This document shows positions 41,864-51,622 of a stretch of DNA of 53,645 nucleotides, piece after piece (position 1 is the first letter of the stretch; the number at the start of each line of letters is the position of its first letter). The position numbers were made by a program, and so were the translations under genes. A model generated the notes under the pieces. The model worked only from the letters and a program-made list of their open reading frames with translations, made no database searches and had not been told where the DNA came from. Source of the stretch: Bacteroidales bacterium (GTDB lineage Bacteria > Bacteroidota > Bacteroidia > Bacteroidales > UBA932); the NCBI GenBank assembly GCA_017469745.1, contig JAFUFS010000009.1, positions 1-53,645 on the forward strand. Reading direction: 5' to 3'.

Positions 41864-42696
41864 TGCCCAAGGAGAGACCTGTAGTCAGCAAAATCATCAA
41901 TCTCGCGATCTTCATCCTGTTGGAGATCGCGTCGCTGCTCATGCTCTCCAACAACAGCCAGCTCCAGAAACTCTGGTTCGCCCGCATAAGCCACGGATTC
42001 ATGGCAAAGACATGGGGAACGACCCAGGCTGTGAGCAACTATTTTTCGCTCAAGAAGCAGAACGACGACCTGGCCCTGGACAATGAAAGGCTCAGGGAGA
42101 TCGTACGGGGTTACGAGCTGGCGGCCATCAAGGCCGATTCCTCAATGAGACCGGTCCTCGGCAATGACGGTTTCAGGTACATCCCCGCCACGATCATAAA
42201 ATCCGGAACAAGCTCGCAGCACAACTACCTCATCCTGGACAAGGGAAGCGAGGACGGAGTTGTGGAGAATTCAGGAATAATCTCTTCCAAGGGCGTTATC
42301 GGAATAGTGGACGCCGTCAGCAAGCACTATTCCTACGCCATCTCATTCCTCAACAAGGAGCTGAACATCAGCGCAAGGCTGGACACCTCCGGTGCGGTCG
42401 GACCCCTCGCCTGGGACGGAATCAGCACCAACGGGGCGGTTCTGAAGGAGATTCCCCTGCAGTTCAAGTACAGCCCCGGCGACACTGTCTACACCAGCGG
42501 CTATTCGGCCATCTTCCCTCCGGACATCCCTCTGGGAATAGCGGGTGAGGCCAAGGTCATCAACGGCGCCACCAATGAGATCAGCGTCAAGCTGTTCCAG
42601 GATCACAGCGCCCTCAAGTACGTCACGATCATCGAGAACACCAGGATCTCCGAAATCGCGGAGATCGAGAACCGTGAAAAGGAGGTGAAGAAATGA
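41863..42696 (+). CDS. mreC: Rod-shape protein MreC
   Basis: A 277-residue protein with one N-terminal membrane helix (about 9-28), a coiled coil ('YFSLKKQNDDLALDNERLRE'), and the periplasmic beta-domains ('HNYLILDKGSEDGVVENSGI', 'GVIGIVDAVSKHYSYAISFL', 'GDTVYTSGYSAIFPPDIPLG'). It links MreB to PBP2/RodA. Start 41863 is set by the TAATG junction with mreB; the longer frame would lie inside mreB. The end overlaps mreD by four bases (ATGA). Confidence 0.92.
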   Translation: MPKERPVVSKIINLAIFILLEIASLLMLSNNSQLQKLWFARISHGFMAKTWGTTQAVSNYFSLKKQNDDLALDNERLREIVRGYELAAIKADSSMRPVLGNDGFRYIPATIIKSGTSSQHNYLILDKGSEDGVVENSGIISSKGVIGIVDAVSKHYSYAISFLNKELNISARLDTSGAVGPLAWDGISTNGAVLKEIPLQFKYSPGDTVYTSGYSAIFPPDIPLGIAGEAKVINGATNEISVKLFQDHSALKYVTIIENTRISEIAEIENREKEVKK

Positions 42697-43202
42697 GAAA
42701 GACCTTCGCATTCACCTACATCCTGATGGTGATCGCCCAGATGATCCTGAGCAACTACTTCCACTTCACCCCCCTGGCAATGCTGACCATCCTGCCGGCC
42801 CTGGTGCTCTGCATCCCTACCAAGGTTGACACCTTCTGGGCAATGGTCATCGCCTTCGCCACCGGGCTCGCGGTCGACCTGTTCGCCGAAGGGACCTTGG
42901 GAATAAATGCCCTGTCGCTCGTGCCCGTGGCCTTCCTCAGGAAGACCCTCATCGGAACCATATTCGGAGTCGAACCATTCGAGCAGAAGGAGAACCTTTC
43001 GATCAAGAAATACGGTTTCGCAAGGATGTCCTTCGCCATCATCATCGTCACGGCGCTGTTCCTGGCGATCTACATCCTGGCCGACTGTGCAGGAACCAGG
43101 CCTCTGTGGTTCCTCGGCACGAAACTCGGCCTGTCGCTTCTTGTCAGCTACTTCGTGTCCATCATCCTGGTGAACCTGCTGAGCTATGACGACAGAAGGT
43201 AA
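42693..43202 (+). CDS. mreD: Rod-shape protein MreD
   Basis: A 169-residue membrane protein with about five hydrophobic helices (for example 'AMLTILPALVLCIPTKVDTF' and 'GLSLLVSYFVSIILVNLLSY'). It has little sequence conservation, but its size, topology and position between mreC and mrdA identify it. It overlaps mreC by four bases and mrdA by 17. Confidence 0.85.
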   Translation: MRKTFAFTYILMVIAQMILSNYFHFTPLAMLTILPALVLCIPTKVDTFWAMVIAFATGLAVDLFAEGTLGINALSLVPVAFLRKTLIGTIFGVEPFEQKENLSIKKYGFARMSFAIIIVTALFLAIYILADCAGTRPLWFLGTKLGLSLLVSYFVSIILVNLLSYDDRR

Positions 43203-45033
43203 CAACAGGAGCAGGATTCTGCTGATAGGTCTGGTGGCGGTCGCCGTCATCATCCTCTGCAAGCTGTTCTACATCCAGATCGTAGATGACAAGTACAAGA
43301 TCAACGCCTCGAACAACTCGATGGTCTATGACATCATCTACCCTACCAGGGGCATCATCTACGACCGCAACGGAAAGATCAACGTCAGCAACAAGGTGAC
43401 CTATGACATCCTGGTCACCCCTAGGGAGGTGACCCCGTTCGACACCCTCCTCCTGGCCTCGACTCTTGATGTAGCCCCGGACTTCATCCGGGACAAGATG
43501 GCCGAATACGAAAAGAACAAGAAGAAGATCGGCTACCAGAGCATGGTGATGCTCAAGCAGATAAAGCCGGAGACCTACATGAAGTTCGCAGAGCTCCAGT
43601 ACAACTTCCCCGGGTTCAGGGGGCAGGTCAGGAGCATCCGCGACTATCCTGTCAATGCAGGAGGAAACCTCCTCGGCTACGTCTCGGAAGTCGACCAGAA
43701 ATACATCGAAGCCCACCCCGGTGAGTACCGCCCCGGAGACTATGCCGGAAAGACAGGAATAGAGGCGGCAAGGGAAAAAGACCTCCGTGGAGAGAAGGGA
43801 TACCACATCTACCTCCGCAATTCTCGCAACCAGATCGAGCAGCGTTACAAGGACGGGGAGATGGACAAGGAGGCAGTTCCCGGCCACGACATCGTCACGA
43901 CGATCGATGCAGACCTGCAGCAATACGGCCAGCAGCTGATGCAGAACAAGGTAGGAAGCCTCGTGGCCATCGAACCGAAGACCGGAGAGATTCTGTCCCT
44001 TGTTTCGAGCCCAGGAGTCGATGTAAGCATGCTGGCGGACATCAGCCAGCATTACAACGAGATCATCAAGGATCCGCACAAGCCCATGTTCAACAGGGCT
44101 GTCCAGGCTCCTTATCCTCCCGGATCGGTCTTCAAGCTGGTCAACGGCCTGATCGGCCTCCAGGAGGGGACCCTCAACATGGACATGGCCTACCCTTGCT
44201 ACCAGGGCTACCATTTCGGAAGCCACAAGCTCGGCTGCCACTCCCACCGCTCACCCCTCAAGCTCGAAGAAGCCATCATGATGTCCTGCAACGGCTATTT
44301 CTGCTACGTGCTTAAGAATATTCTCGAAAACAAGAAATACAAGAACATCGACGAGGCTCTCGACAAGTGGCATGACTATGTCCAGAGTTTCGGCTTCGGA
44401 CGAAAGCTCGGCAGCGACTTCCCCGCTGAACTGGGCGGAACGCTGCCCACATCCAACCTCTACAACAAACGTTACGGAAAGGGCGGGTGGAAGTTCACGA
44501 CCATCATCTCGATCTCCATCGGCCAGGGAGAAGTCGGTGTCACCCCTCTCCAGATTGCCAACCTCGCAGCGACGGTCGCCAACCGCGGCTGGTACAGGAT
44601 CCCCCACATCGTAAAGGCTTCCGAAGGCGTTGAAATCGAGCAGAAGTACTACGACAAGCAGTACACGATGGTCGACACCACGAATTTCAAGAAGGTGATC
44701 CGCGGAATGTGGAGGGCTGTCAACAACGGTCCCGGGACCGGATGTACTGCAGCGATAGCCGAAGTCAAGGGACTGGACATCTGCGGAAAGACCGGCACTG
44801 CCCAGAACCCCCGCGGAGCCGACAACTCGGTGTTCATCTGCTTCGCTCCGATGGACGATCCCAAGATCGCCGTCGCGGCCTACGTAGAGAATGCTGGCTT
44901 CGGCGCAACCTGGGCGGCCCCTATCGCTTCGCTCCTTATCGAGAAATACCTCAACGGAGAGAGTGCAAGGCCTGATCTTGAGAAAAGGGTGATGGAAGGC
45001 AACCTGATGTCAAGAGTCAAAGCTTACAATTAA
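43186..45033 (+). CDS. mrdA: Penicillin-binding protein 2
   Basis: A 615-residue class B PBP: membrane helix near residues 10-30, pedestal domain with 'PTRGIIYDRNGKINVSNK', transpeptidase domain with SxxK at S314 ('PPGSVFKLVNG'), SxN as 'MSCNGYF' and 'CGKTGTAQNPRG'. It cross-links the glycan made by RodA during elongation. Between motifs 1 and 2 lies a cysteine/histidine loop 'CYQGYHFGSHKLGCHSHRS', which resembles the zinc-binding loop of other PBP2 proteins. It ends three bases before rodA. Confidence 0.94.
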   Translation: MTTEGNNRSRILLIGLVAVAVIILCKLFYIQIVDDKYKINASNNSMVYDIIYPTRGIIYDRNGKINVSNKVTYDILVTPREVTPFDTLLLASTLDVAPDFIRDKMAEYEKNKKKIGYQSMVMLKQIKPETYMKFAELQYNFPGFRGQVRSIRDYPVNAGGNLLGYVSEVDQKYIEAHPGEYRPGDYAGKTGIEAAREKDLRGEKGYHIYLRNSRNQIEQRYKDGEMDKEAVPGHDIVTTIDADLQQYGQQLMQNKVGSLVAIEPKTGEILSLVSSPGVDVSMLADISQHYNEIIKDPHKPMFNRAVQAPYPPGSVFKLVNGLIGLQEGTLNMDMAYPCYQGYHFGSHKLGCHSHRSPLKLEEAIMMSCNGYFCYVLKNILENKKYKNIDEALDKWHDYVQSFGFGRKLGSDFPAELGGTLPTSNLYNKRYGKGGWKFTTIISISIGQGEVGVTPLQIANLAATVANRGWYRIPHIVKASEGVEIEQKYYDKQYTMVDTTNFKKVIRGMWRAVNNGPGTGCTAAIAEVKGLDICGKTGTAQNPRGADNSVFICFAPMDDPKIAVAAYVENAGFGATWAAPIASLLIEKYLNGESARPDLEKRVMEGNLMSRVKAYN

Positions 45034-45036
45034 GAC

Positions 45037-46485
45037 ATGGGCAATTTTTCAGACAGAGGCGTCAAGCAGTCGATCGACTGGAAGCTGGTAATCTCTTACC
45101 TGCTTCTGATCCTTATCGGCTGGGTCAACATCTATGCCTCCATCCACTCTGAAGGCCCTGCCAGCATATTCGATTTCAACTTCCGCTGCGGTAAGCAGTT
45201 CGTCTGGATCCTTACGGCCTTCGTCATAGCAGCAGTAATCCTGTTTGTCATAAATCCGCAGTTCTGGGAAAGTGCATCGCTGCCAATGTACCTCTTCGTG
45301 CTGGTGTTGCTGGTCGTGGTGATCTTCGTGTCGAAAGACGTGAAGGGATCGCACTCATGGTTCGAATTCGGCCCTGTCAAATTCCAGCCTGCGGAGATTT
45401 CAAAGATAACTACGTCCCTGCTGCTGGCCACTCTGATGAGCCAGACCAACTTCAGGATAACCAGGCTCAAGGACTTCCTGATGGCGGCCATAATCATCGG
45501 AGTTCCGATGCTTGTCATCCTGGCCGAGAGCGAGACGGGATCTGCCCTGGTCTATGTCGGTTTCATATTCGTAATGTACCGTGAAGGATTTTCAGGTTGG
45601 TGGATTTTCAGCATAGGCATGGCCATCCTCCTGTTCATCCTGACCCTCACGGCGTCGCCTTACGTTTCCCTCCTGGTCCTGATCGGAATCCTGATCGTGG
45701 CTTCAGCCATCAGTTCCGGCAAGATCGGAGCCCTCTTCTGGATCAATCTTGGAATATTGCTGCTGTTCTGCCTGCTGCCCTGGATCCTCGGCAAGGCAGT
45801 CGATCCCGAGAGCTTCATCGGAAAGATCAAGCCGGTGTACATCCTCATCGGAATCTGCATCTGCGCCGTCCCCTACCTCCTGTTCCGCGGGTACAGGGAA
45901 CGAAAGCGCTACATCTCCCTTTCGACCCTCGGCCTCGTGGCCGGAATCGCCCTCATTTTCTCGACCGATTTCATATTCAACAACATACTCCAGGACCACC
46001 AGCGCAAAAGAATCGAGGTCCTGCTCGGAATGAAGGAGGATCCCTCCGGAGTTGGTTACAACGTCAACCAGAGCATGATTGCTATCGGTTCCGGCGGTTT
46101 CAGCGGAAAAGGTTTCCTGAACGGCACCCAGACGACCTTCGGCTTCGTCCCGGAGCAGAGTACCGACTTCATCTTCTGCACCGTCGGAGAGGAGTGGGGC
46201 TTCGTGGGCTGCCTGGTAGTGATCCTGCTGTACGTGTTCCTGATCTGGAGGATAATAGTCGATGCGGAAAAGAGCCGGGAGGCCTTCACCAGGATCTACG
46301 GCTACTGCGTGGCCTCGTGCATATTCATGCACCTTTTCATCAACATCGGAATGACGATCGGGCTCATGCCTGTGATCGGCATCCCGCTGCCGCTGCTGAG
46401 CTACGGAGGCTCGTCCCTCTGGGCATTTACCGTACTGATTTTCATCTTCATAGCCCTTTACAGGCAGGAGAAAAAATACTACTAG
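45037..46485 (+). CDS. rodA: SEDS glycosyltransferase RodA
   Basis: A 482-residue protein with ten or more membrane helices and the SEDS signature: 'VKFQPAEISKI', 'ESETGSALVY', 'IGSGGFSGKGFLNGTQTTFG' 'FVPEQSTDFIF' and 'LMPVIGIPLPLLSYGGSSL'. It polymerises lipid II in the rod complex with PBP2. It is longer than the roughly 370-residue E. coli protein; extra hydrophobic helices lie in the middle (about residues 200-300), which is common in Bacteroidota. Last gene of the mre-rod operon. Confidence 0.93.
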   Translation: MGNFSDRGVKQSIDWKLVISYLLLILIGWVNIYASIHSEGPASIFDFNFRCGKQFVWILTAFVIAAVILFVINPQFWESASLPMYLFVLVLLVVVIFVSKDVKGSHSWFEFGPVKFQPAEISKITTSLLLATLMSQTNFRITRLKDFLMAAIIIGVPMLVILAESETGSALVYVGFIFVMYREGFSGWWIFSIGMAILLFILTLTASPYVSLLVLIGILIVASAISSGKIGALFWINLGILLLFCLLPWILGKAVDPESFIGKIKPVYILIGICICAVPYLLFRGYRERKRYISLSTLGLVAGIALIFSTDFIFNNILQDHQRKRIEVLLGMKEDPSGVGYNVNQSMIAIGSGGFSGKGFLNGTQTTFGFVPEQSTDFIFCTVGEEWGFVGCLVVILLYVFLIWRIIVDAEKSREAFTRIYGYCVASCIFMHLFINIGMTIGLMPVIGIPLPLLSYGGSSLWAFTVLIFIFIALYRQEKKYY

Positions 46486-46503
46486 AACACAACCAATACC
46501 GCC

Positions 46504-48045
46504 ATGAAAAGAACTCTGACCACACTGCTTGCGGCCATAGTGTGCGCCGCATCCTTCGCCCAGATCAAGGTCGTCGTCCACGAAGACGCCGCCGACCAGC
46601 CTGTCATCCCAAAGGAGATCTACGGACAGTTTGCCGAGCACCTCGGAAGGTGCATATACGACGGCATCTGGGTCGGCAAGGATTCCCCCATCCCCAATGT
46701 CGACGGCTACCGGAAGGATCTCGTCGAAGCCATCCGCGAACTGAAAGTGCCGGTGCTGCGCTGGCCTGGAGGATGCTTCGCCGATGAATATCACTGGAGA
46801 GACGGAATAGGCCCTGTCTCCCAGAGGCCCAAGATGATCAACTCCAACTGGGGCGGCACGGTCGAGGACAACTCCTTCGGCACCCATGAATTCCTGAACT
46901 TCTGCGAGATGCTCGGCATCGAACCTTACATCTCCGGAAATGTCGGTTCCGGCACGGTTGAAGAACTTGCCAAGTGGGTTGAATATATGACAGCGAAGGG
47001 CGGCACCATGGCTGAGCTGAGGGCTGCAAACGGCAGGAAGGAACCCTGGAAGGTAAAGTACCTCGGAGTCGGCAACGAAAGCTGGGGCTGCGGAGGGAAT
47101 ATGACTCCTGAGTTCTATTCAGACCAGTACAAGAGGTACGCAACCTACTGCCGCAACTACGACGGCAACAACCTCTACAAGGTTGCCAGCGGAGCTTCCG
47201 ACTACGACTACAACTGGACGAAGGTCCTGATGAACAACGTCAGGAGCAACGTCTCCGGCCTGTCCCTGCACTACTACACGGTGATGAACTGGGGCCACAA
47301 GGGCTCGGCTACAGACTTCGACGAGGATGAGTATTACGACATCCTTGCCAAGGCCGTCGAAATCGACGAGGTCCTGAAGAACCACGAAGCCATTATGGAC
47401 CTGTACGATCCCCGCCACAGGATTGACCTTCTTCTGGACGAATGGGGTACCTGGTTCGACGTGGAACCCGGCACGAATCCAGGACACCTCTACCAGCAGA
47501 ATTCCATGCGGGACGCCATGGTCGCGGCAATGTCTCTGGACATATTCAACAAGCACACTTCACGCCTCAAGATGGCGAACATCGCCCAAATGGTCAACGT
47601 CCTCCAGGCAATGATCCTCACCAAGGACTCGGAGATCGTACTCACCCCGACCTACCATGTCTTCAGGATGTACAACGTCCATCAGGATGCAACCTCGGTT
47701 CCCGTGGCTTTCTCCGCCGGGGAGAAGGTGTCCAAGGCTGGAAGGATATTCTCTCAACTGAGCGTCAGCGCATCCAAGTCAGACGCCGTACATGTCTCGC
47801 TCTCAAATCCTTCCGTCACCGAGACCAAGACCGTCGAACTCGAGTTCGATTCCCTGAAACCGTCCAAGGTCTCCGGGGAGATCCTCCGCGGCAAGGGCAA
47901 GGGCCTCGAAGCTGTCAAGTCCTACAATGACTTCGGCGGCAAGACCAACGTGGAGCCCGTCCCCTTCAAGGATTACAAGACCTCTGGTCGTACAATCAAG
48001 GTCACCCTTCCTCCTGCTTCCGTAGTCGTTCTGAGCGTGAAATAA
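46504..48045 (+). CDS. Exported GH51 alpha-L-arabinofuranosidase
   Basis: A 513-residue enzyme with signal peptide ([19 protein letters not shown]). GH51 features: '[18 protein letters not shown]', '[20 protein letters not shown]', acid/base E192 in '[11 protein letters not shown]', nucleophile E313 in '[10 protein letters not shown]', then a C-terminal beta-sandwich. It removes arabinofuranosyl side chains from arabinan or arabinoxylan, probably in the periplasm. It follows rodA by 18 bases with no visible terminator, so some read-through from the rod operon is possible, and the carboxylesterase starts four bases after its stop. Confidence 0.92.
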   Translation: MKRTLTTLLAAIVCAASFAQIKVVVHEDAADQPVIPKEIYGQFAEHLGRCIYDGIWVGKDSPIPNVDGYRKDLVEAIRELKVPVLRWPGGCFADEYHWRDGIGPVSQRPKMINSNWGGTVEDNSFGTHEFLNFCEMLGIEPYISGNVGSGTVEELAKWVEYMTAKGGTMAELRAANGRKEPWKVKYLGVGNESWGCGGNMTPEFYSDQYKRYATYCRNYDGNNLYKVASGASDYDYNWTKVLMNNVRSNVSGLSLHYYTVMNWGHKGSATDFDEDEYYDILAKAVEIDEVLKNHEAIMDLYDPRHRIDLLLDEWGTWFDVEPGTNPGHLYQQNSMRDAMVAAMSLDIFNKHTSRLKMANIAQMVNVLQAMILTKDSEIVLTPTYHVFRMYNVHQDATSVPVAFSAGEKVSKAGRIFSQLSVSASKSDAVHVSLSNPSVTETKTVELEFDSLKPSKVSGEILRGKGKGLEAVKSYNDFGGKTNVEPVPFKDYKTSGRTIKVTLPPASVVVLSVK

Positions 48046-48049
48046 AAAG

Positions 48050-49468
48050 ATGAATATGAAAAAGTTGTTCGTTGCCATCCTGACCCTTGCCGCCCTTGCA
48101 TCTTGCAAACCTGGTGAACCTATTCTCAGGATCGAAGGGGGACTTGTCAAAGGCGTCCCTACCGAGACTCCCGGTGTGACGGTCTTCAAAGGCATACCTT
48201 ACGCCGCTCCTCCAGTCGGCGATCTCCGCTGGAAAGCCCCTCAGCCCGTGAAGCCATGGGGCGGTCTCAGAGTCTGCGACAGCTGGGGCCATCCGGCCTG
48301 GCAGATGTCCCACACTCCCGGTGGCTACACACCTGAATTCTTCTTCGACGGCGACCCTGAGTTCAGCGAGGACTGCCTGTACCTGAACATCTGGACACCC
48401 GCCGCCGGAAAAGCAGATGCCAAACTCCCTGTGACCTTATGGATCCACGGTGGCGGCTACGTAGCCGGCTGGGGTTTCGAGCCCGAAATGGACGGAGAGG
48501 AATGGGCTGCTCACGGCGGGGTCATGGTGACCTTCAACTACCGCCTCGGCCTGCTCGGCTTCCTCGCCCATCCTGCCCTCAGCGCCGAAAGCCCTGAAGG
48601 TGTCAGCGGAAACTATGGCATGCTTGACCAGGTCGCTGCACTCAAATGGGTGAAAGAGAACATCAGTTCCTTCGGTGGAGACCCTGACAAGATCACGATA
48701 ATGGGCCAGAGCGCCGGAGCCATGAGCGTCCAGACCCTTGCGACTTCTCCTCTTTCCAAGGACCTGATCGCAGGAGCAATAATCCAGAGCGGAGGAGGAA
48801 TCCGTGAGAGCCAGCTGCTCGGGGGATCCCCTCTCTCTGTTGCCGAGGAAGCCGGCAAGGAACTCATGGACTGGGCCGGCTGCAGCACACTTGAACAGAT
48901 GCGTACCATCCCTGCCAAGGATCTGCTGACGATGACCTCGAAGTTCAGGGCTGAGACAGGCAAGCCTGCAGTCGGACTGACTGCACCGATCATCGACAAC
49001 TACGCCCTCTCGGAGACCTTCTCACAGGCCGCTCTGGGCGGAAGGATAGCCGACGTGCCTTACATGATCGGCTGCACCCTTGACGACATGGGCGCCCTTG
49101 CGAGCGGAATCGACCGTTTCTGCGCAGAAAGGCAGAAGGCCGGAGGTACGGCATATGCCTACCGTTTCGACCGCAGGCTCCCCACCGACGGACGTCCTGA
49201 CGTGCTCCAAGGAGCATTCCACTCCTCAGAACTCTGGTACATGTTCAAGTCGCTGCGTTTCTGCTGGAGGCCTTTCATCGAAGGAGATTATGACCTGGCA
49301 GAGCAGATGATCACCTGTTGGACCAACTTTGCAGCCTTCGGCAATCCCAACGGAGAAAAAGCAGGAGTTTGGACTCCCTGCACTGAGGAGAGCCCGGAGT
49401 TCATGATTTTCAAACTTGACGAGAACGGGAAGGTCGCCTCAGGAATGGGATCTATTGCTTCTGAGTGA
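48050..49468 (+). CDS. Type-B carboxylesterase, lipoprotein
   Basis: A 472-residue esterase with a lipoprotein signal (MKKLFVAILTLAALASC from ATG 48056; ATG 48050 also possible). Features: 'VFKGIPYAAPPVGDLRWKAP', 'EDCLYLNIWTP', oxyanion 'WIHGGGYVAGWG', nucleophile S221 in 'IMGQSAGAMS', His in 'GAFHSSELWYMF'. Relatives remove acyl groups, for example from polysaccharide side chains, consistent with co-transcription with GH51. Its last 17 bases overlap the convergent lipoprotein gene. Confidence 0.88.
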   Translation: MNMKKLFVAILTLAALASCKPGEPILRIEGGLVKGVPTETPGVTVFKGIPYAAPPVGDLRWKAPQPVKPWGGLRVCDSWGHPAWQMSHTPGGYTPEFFFDGDPEFSEDCLYLNIWTPAAGKADAKLPVTLWIHGGGYVAGWGFEPEMDGEEWAAHGGVMVTFNYRLGLLGFLAHPALSAESPEGVSGNYGMLDQVAALKWVKENISSFGGDPDKITIMGQSAGAMSVQTLATSPLSKDLIAGAIIQSGGGIRESQLLGGSPLSVAEEAGKELMDWAGCSTLEQMRTIPAKDLLTMTSKFRAETGKPAVGLTAPIIDNYALSETFSQAALGGRIADVPYMIGCTLDDMGALASGIDRFCAERQKAGGTAYAYRFDRRLPTDGRPDVLQGAFHSSELWYMFKSLRFCWRPFIEGDYDLAEQMITCWTNFAAFGNPNGEKAGVWTPCTEESPEFMIFKLDENGKVASGMGSIASE

Positions 49469-50591
49469 TTTCGCCGGTGACGGCGTCCACATACACTGAG
49501 CCTGTCTTTTCGCCAAGGAACTCGTACTGAGGATTCTCAAATGACGGAGTTTCAGGCAAATGAAGGATCACATAAGGGGTGTCCGTTGCTGTGACATTGG
49601 ACAGTTTCAGAGTGTAGACAGCATCCTCGACGCTCATTACCTCGTCCATATATTCCGGAGCGATGACTTTGTCACCGGTCCATGGTTTCGTAACCACTTC
49701 GGCTTCCGTGGTCAGGTCATCGACGGAGCCATGGATGAAATCACGCATTCCGCGGACAACATAGTCAGAAGTGACATCTCCATACGCCGGCACAAAGAAG
49801 ACGTAGGTGACATCCATGGGATAAAGTTCACCGGCCTTTACGGAATTCACTGGAGCATTGAGGGTGTACTGTACCTGCATCATATGGTGGCCGAGATCAA
49901 GTTTGAAACCGAGAATCTCATTGCCCCAATAAAGATCGAGCAGGGTGTTGTAGTCATCGACCAGATAACCGATAGTGCTGCCGGACTCGGCGGGCATTTC
50001 CAACGATGTGACAGCTCCTGTCTTGGAATCGACGAAAACATGCTTGCTGCGGCCGGCCGAACCACCAAACACGAACTGTGGATTCTCCCAAACCGGCCAA
50101 AGGGGCTTGCGGAGAGTTATGTAGGCAGAATTCAAACCGTCACTTCCTGATGCCTCGGGGTCATTCTTGGCATTCTCGATAGCCTTCTCCAACGAGACTG
50201 AAAGAGTGGCCATCTCCGACTCGGGGATGTGCATGTCACCAAGCCAGGGTGAATCTGCGGTGTAATAATCCATTTGTGTTTCACCCGTAGTGAAATCACG
50301 GGTCATGGTGAATATATGGCTTTCTCCATCCTTCCAGTAATAGCATATTGTCATGAGTGATTCAGCCTTCAACTCGGAAGATGTGGCTTCGGACACTGGC
50401 TTGTTGAGAACGAACCTGGCTTCAATGAAATTATCCTTGGCATCAGGATAGTTCGAGACCAGAGTCGTGTAGTCCTCTATAATAAAGTCATAATAAGTCT
50501 TTTCCTCGACAGGAGTCTCCTTTTCGCAGGACATCAGGAGAAACAATCCCCAAAACAGGGAAACAGCAAACAAAATTCGTTTCATATACAT
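49452..50591 (-). CDS. Lipoprotein with two PepSY-like repeats
   Basis: A 379-residue lipoprotein (MYMKRILFAVSLFWGLFLLM, lipobox 'LLMSCEKE'). It contains two similar halves. Each has a helical 'SVSLEKAIENA'/'VMSVEDAVYTLK' element, then 'ITLRKPLWPVWENPQFVFGG'/'VILHLPETPSFENPQYEFLG' and ends in 'VFVDSKTGAVTS'/'VYVDAVTGEITQ', the pattern of PepSY-type domains. Such domains often inhibit peptidases or bind surfaces; the target is unknown. It may be anchored to the outer membrane. Confidence 0.65.
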   Translation of the reverse strand: MYMKRILFAVSLFWGLFLLMSCEKETPVEEKTYYDFIIEDYTTLVSNYPDAKDNFIEARFVLNKPVSEATSSELKAESLMTICYYWKDGESHIFTMTRDFTTGETQMDYYTADSPWLGDMHIPESEMATLSVSLEKAIENAKNDPEASGSDGLNSAYITLRKPLWPVWENPQFVFGGSAGRSKHVFVDSKTGAVTSLEMPAESGSTIGYLVDDYNTLLDLYWGNEILGFKLDLGHHMMQVQYTLNAPVNSVKAGELYPMDVTYVFFVPAYGDVTSDYVVRGMRDFIHGSVDDLTTEAEVVTKPWTGDKVIAPEYMDEVMSVEDAVYTLKLSNVTATDTPYVILHLPETPSFENPQYEFLGEKTGSVYVDAVTGEITQKQ

Positions 50592-50637
50592 TTATTAAGT
50601 CTGATGCAAAAATAGGTAATTAATTTGCAAAAAGGAG

Positions 50638-50645
50638 TATCTTTG
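50638..50645 (+). promoter_or_regulatory. -7 box of the small exported protein gene
   Basis: TATCTTTG, 20 bases before the ATG at 50666. TTTG at 50624-50627 is too close for a standard -33 element. Confidence 0.55.
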
Positions 50646-50665
50646 TGTCAAGGATAATTTGCTAC

Positions 50666-51223
50666 ATGAAAAAAATCATCATAACCTTTGCACTTGTGTG
50701 CATAAGTTTATTCGCTTTTGCACAGAATTCATCCATACTCCGTCCCAGAATCGAAATCGCAGAAAAAGAGACGGAGATTGCAGAAATGTTCGACACTGAA
50801 CTGGAAGTGTTCTACATGAACGACGAGGACCCCAGGATGTACTATCTTTCTCTGGGGAACCTTGGAATAGGGAATGATTTGGTGCAGATTGATTTCGATC
50901 CTGTCTATGAACTGTTCATCCCTCTCGGGGGCACTCTGGAAGAGGCCATCGCCAAGATGGAGGAGATAAAGGCTTTCTACAAGGAGCCCAGACAGGCGAC
51001 CATGGAGATCGACGGATGCTTCGCTGCGTTGTATCCAAACGACAAGCTTACCACCGTCAAGGTCACGAGAAGACAGATACTCACTTCCAACATCCTGGAA
51101 TTCAGCATTCCCAACGCTGGAAGTGAGTCATTAATCCGTGCCACCCACATCACCAAGAGTGATTTCGGAGGCTTGCTGAGCGCGCTCAAGATCTACAAGA
51201 AGCTGCACCCGAAACAAAAATAA
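50666..51223 (+). CDS. Small exported protein, unknown function
   Basis: A 185-residue protein from ATG 50666 with signal peptide (MKKIIITFALVCISLFAFAQ). No domain recognised. The centre has 'EVFYMNDEDPRMYYLSLGNL', the later part 'ATMEIDGCFAALYPNDKLTT' 'VKVTRR' and 'SDFGGLLSALKIYKKLHPKQ'. It might be a small periplasmic factor. The preceding -7 box supports real expression. Confidence 0.6.
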   Translation: MKKIIITFALVCISLFAFAQNSSILRPRIEIAEKETEIAEMFDTELEVFYMNDEDPRMYYLSLGNLGIGNDLVQIDFDPVYELFIPLGGTLEEAIAKMEEIKAFYKEPRQATMEIDGCFAALYPNDKLTTVKVTRRQILTSNILEFSIPNAGSESLIRATHITKSDFGGLLSALKIYKKLHPKQK

Positions 51224-51227
51224 CCTG

Positions 51228-51485
51228 CTACTTCAGGACCTTCTTGATCATATTCCAGATCCACAGAAGGACCACTGCACCGATAACGGCACTTACAATC
51301 TGGCCATACCACTGTGACCAGAAGGATCCGCCGGCGCCGATAAGGCCAAGCAGCCAGCCGCCGACGAAACCGCCGAGGAGACCGATGATGATGTTCCAGA
51401 TGAGACCACCTTTGTCCTTGGTCACGAAGAAACCGGCAAGCCAGCCAGCAATGGCTCCGAAGAGCAGCGTGAGAATAATGTTCAT
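51228..51485 (-). CDS. GlsB/YeaQ/YmgE family membrane protein
   Basis: An 85-residue protein from ATG 51485 (MNIILTLLFGAIAGWLAGFF) with three hydrophobic helices and glycine repeats: 'GGLIWNIIIGLLGGFVGGWL' and 'VSAVIGAVVLLWIWNMIKKV'. The transglycosylase-associated protein family is stress-linked; its molecular role is unknown. The stop is only four bases from the convergent stop of the small exported protein. Confidence 0.8.
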   Translation of the reverse strand: MNIILTLLFGAIAGWLAGFFVTKDKGGLIWNIIIGLLGGFVGGWLLGLIGAGGSFWSQWYGQIVSAVIGAVVLLWIWNMIKKVLK

Positions 51486-51596
51486 GGTGTTAATTATTAG
51501 TGATTTAACAGTATCAAATATAGGAATCTTTCTGCAATAATAAAACATCGGCCAGACATTTCTTCCATTTGTTGTCCTATCATGACGGCCAATGAT

Positions 51597-51604
51597 TATC
51601 TTTG
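51597..51604 (+). promoter_or_regulatory. -7 box of the acyltransferase gene
   Basis: TATCTTTG, 18 bases before the ATG at 51623. A TTTG at 51568-51571 lies somewhat too far upstream to be a standard -33 element. Confidence 0.55.
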
Positions 51605-51622
51605 TAATAGTAAACAGCTTAG

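Noticed and set aside
43162..44247. Long minus-strand open frame opposite mreD and mrdA
   Set aside because: Shadow frame of GC-rich codons; low complexity (V, D, L, H) and no promoter.
45703..46887. Long minus-strand open frame opposite rodA and GH51
   Set aside because: Crosses two genes and an intergenic gap on the other strand; composition typical of a shadow frame.
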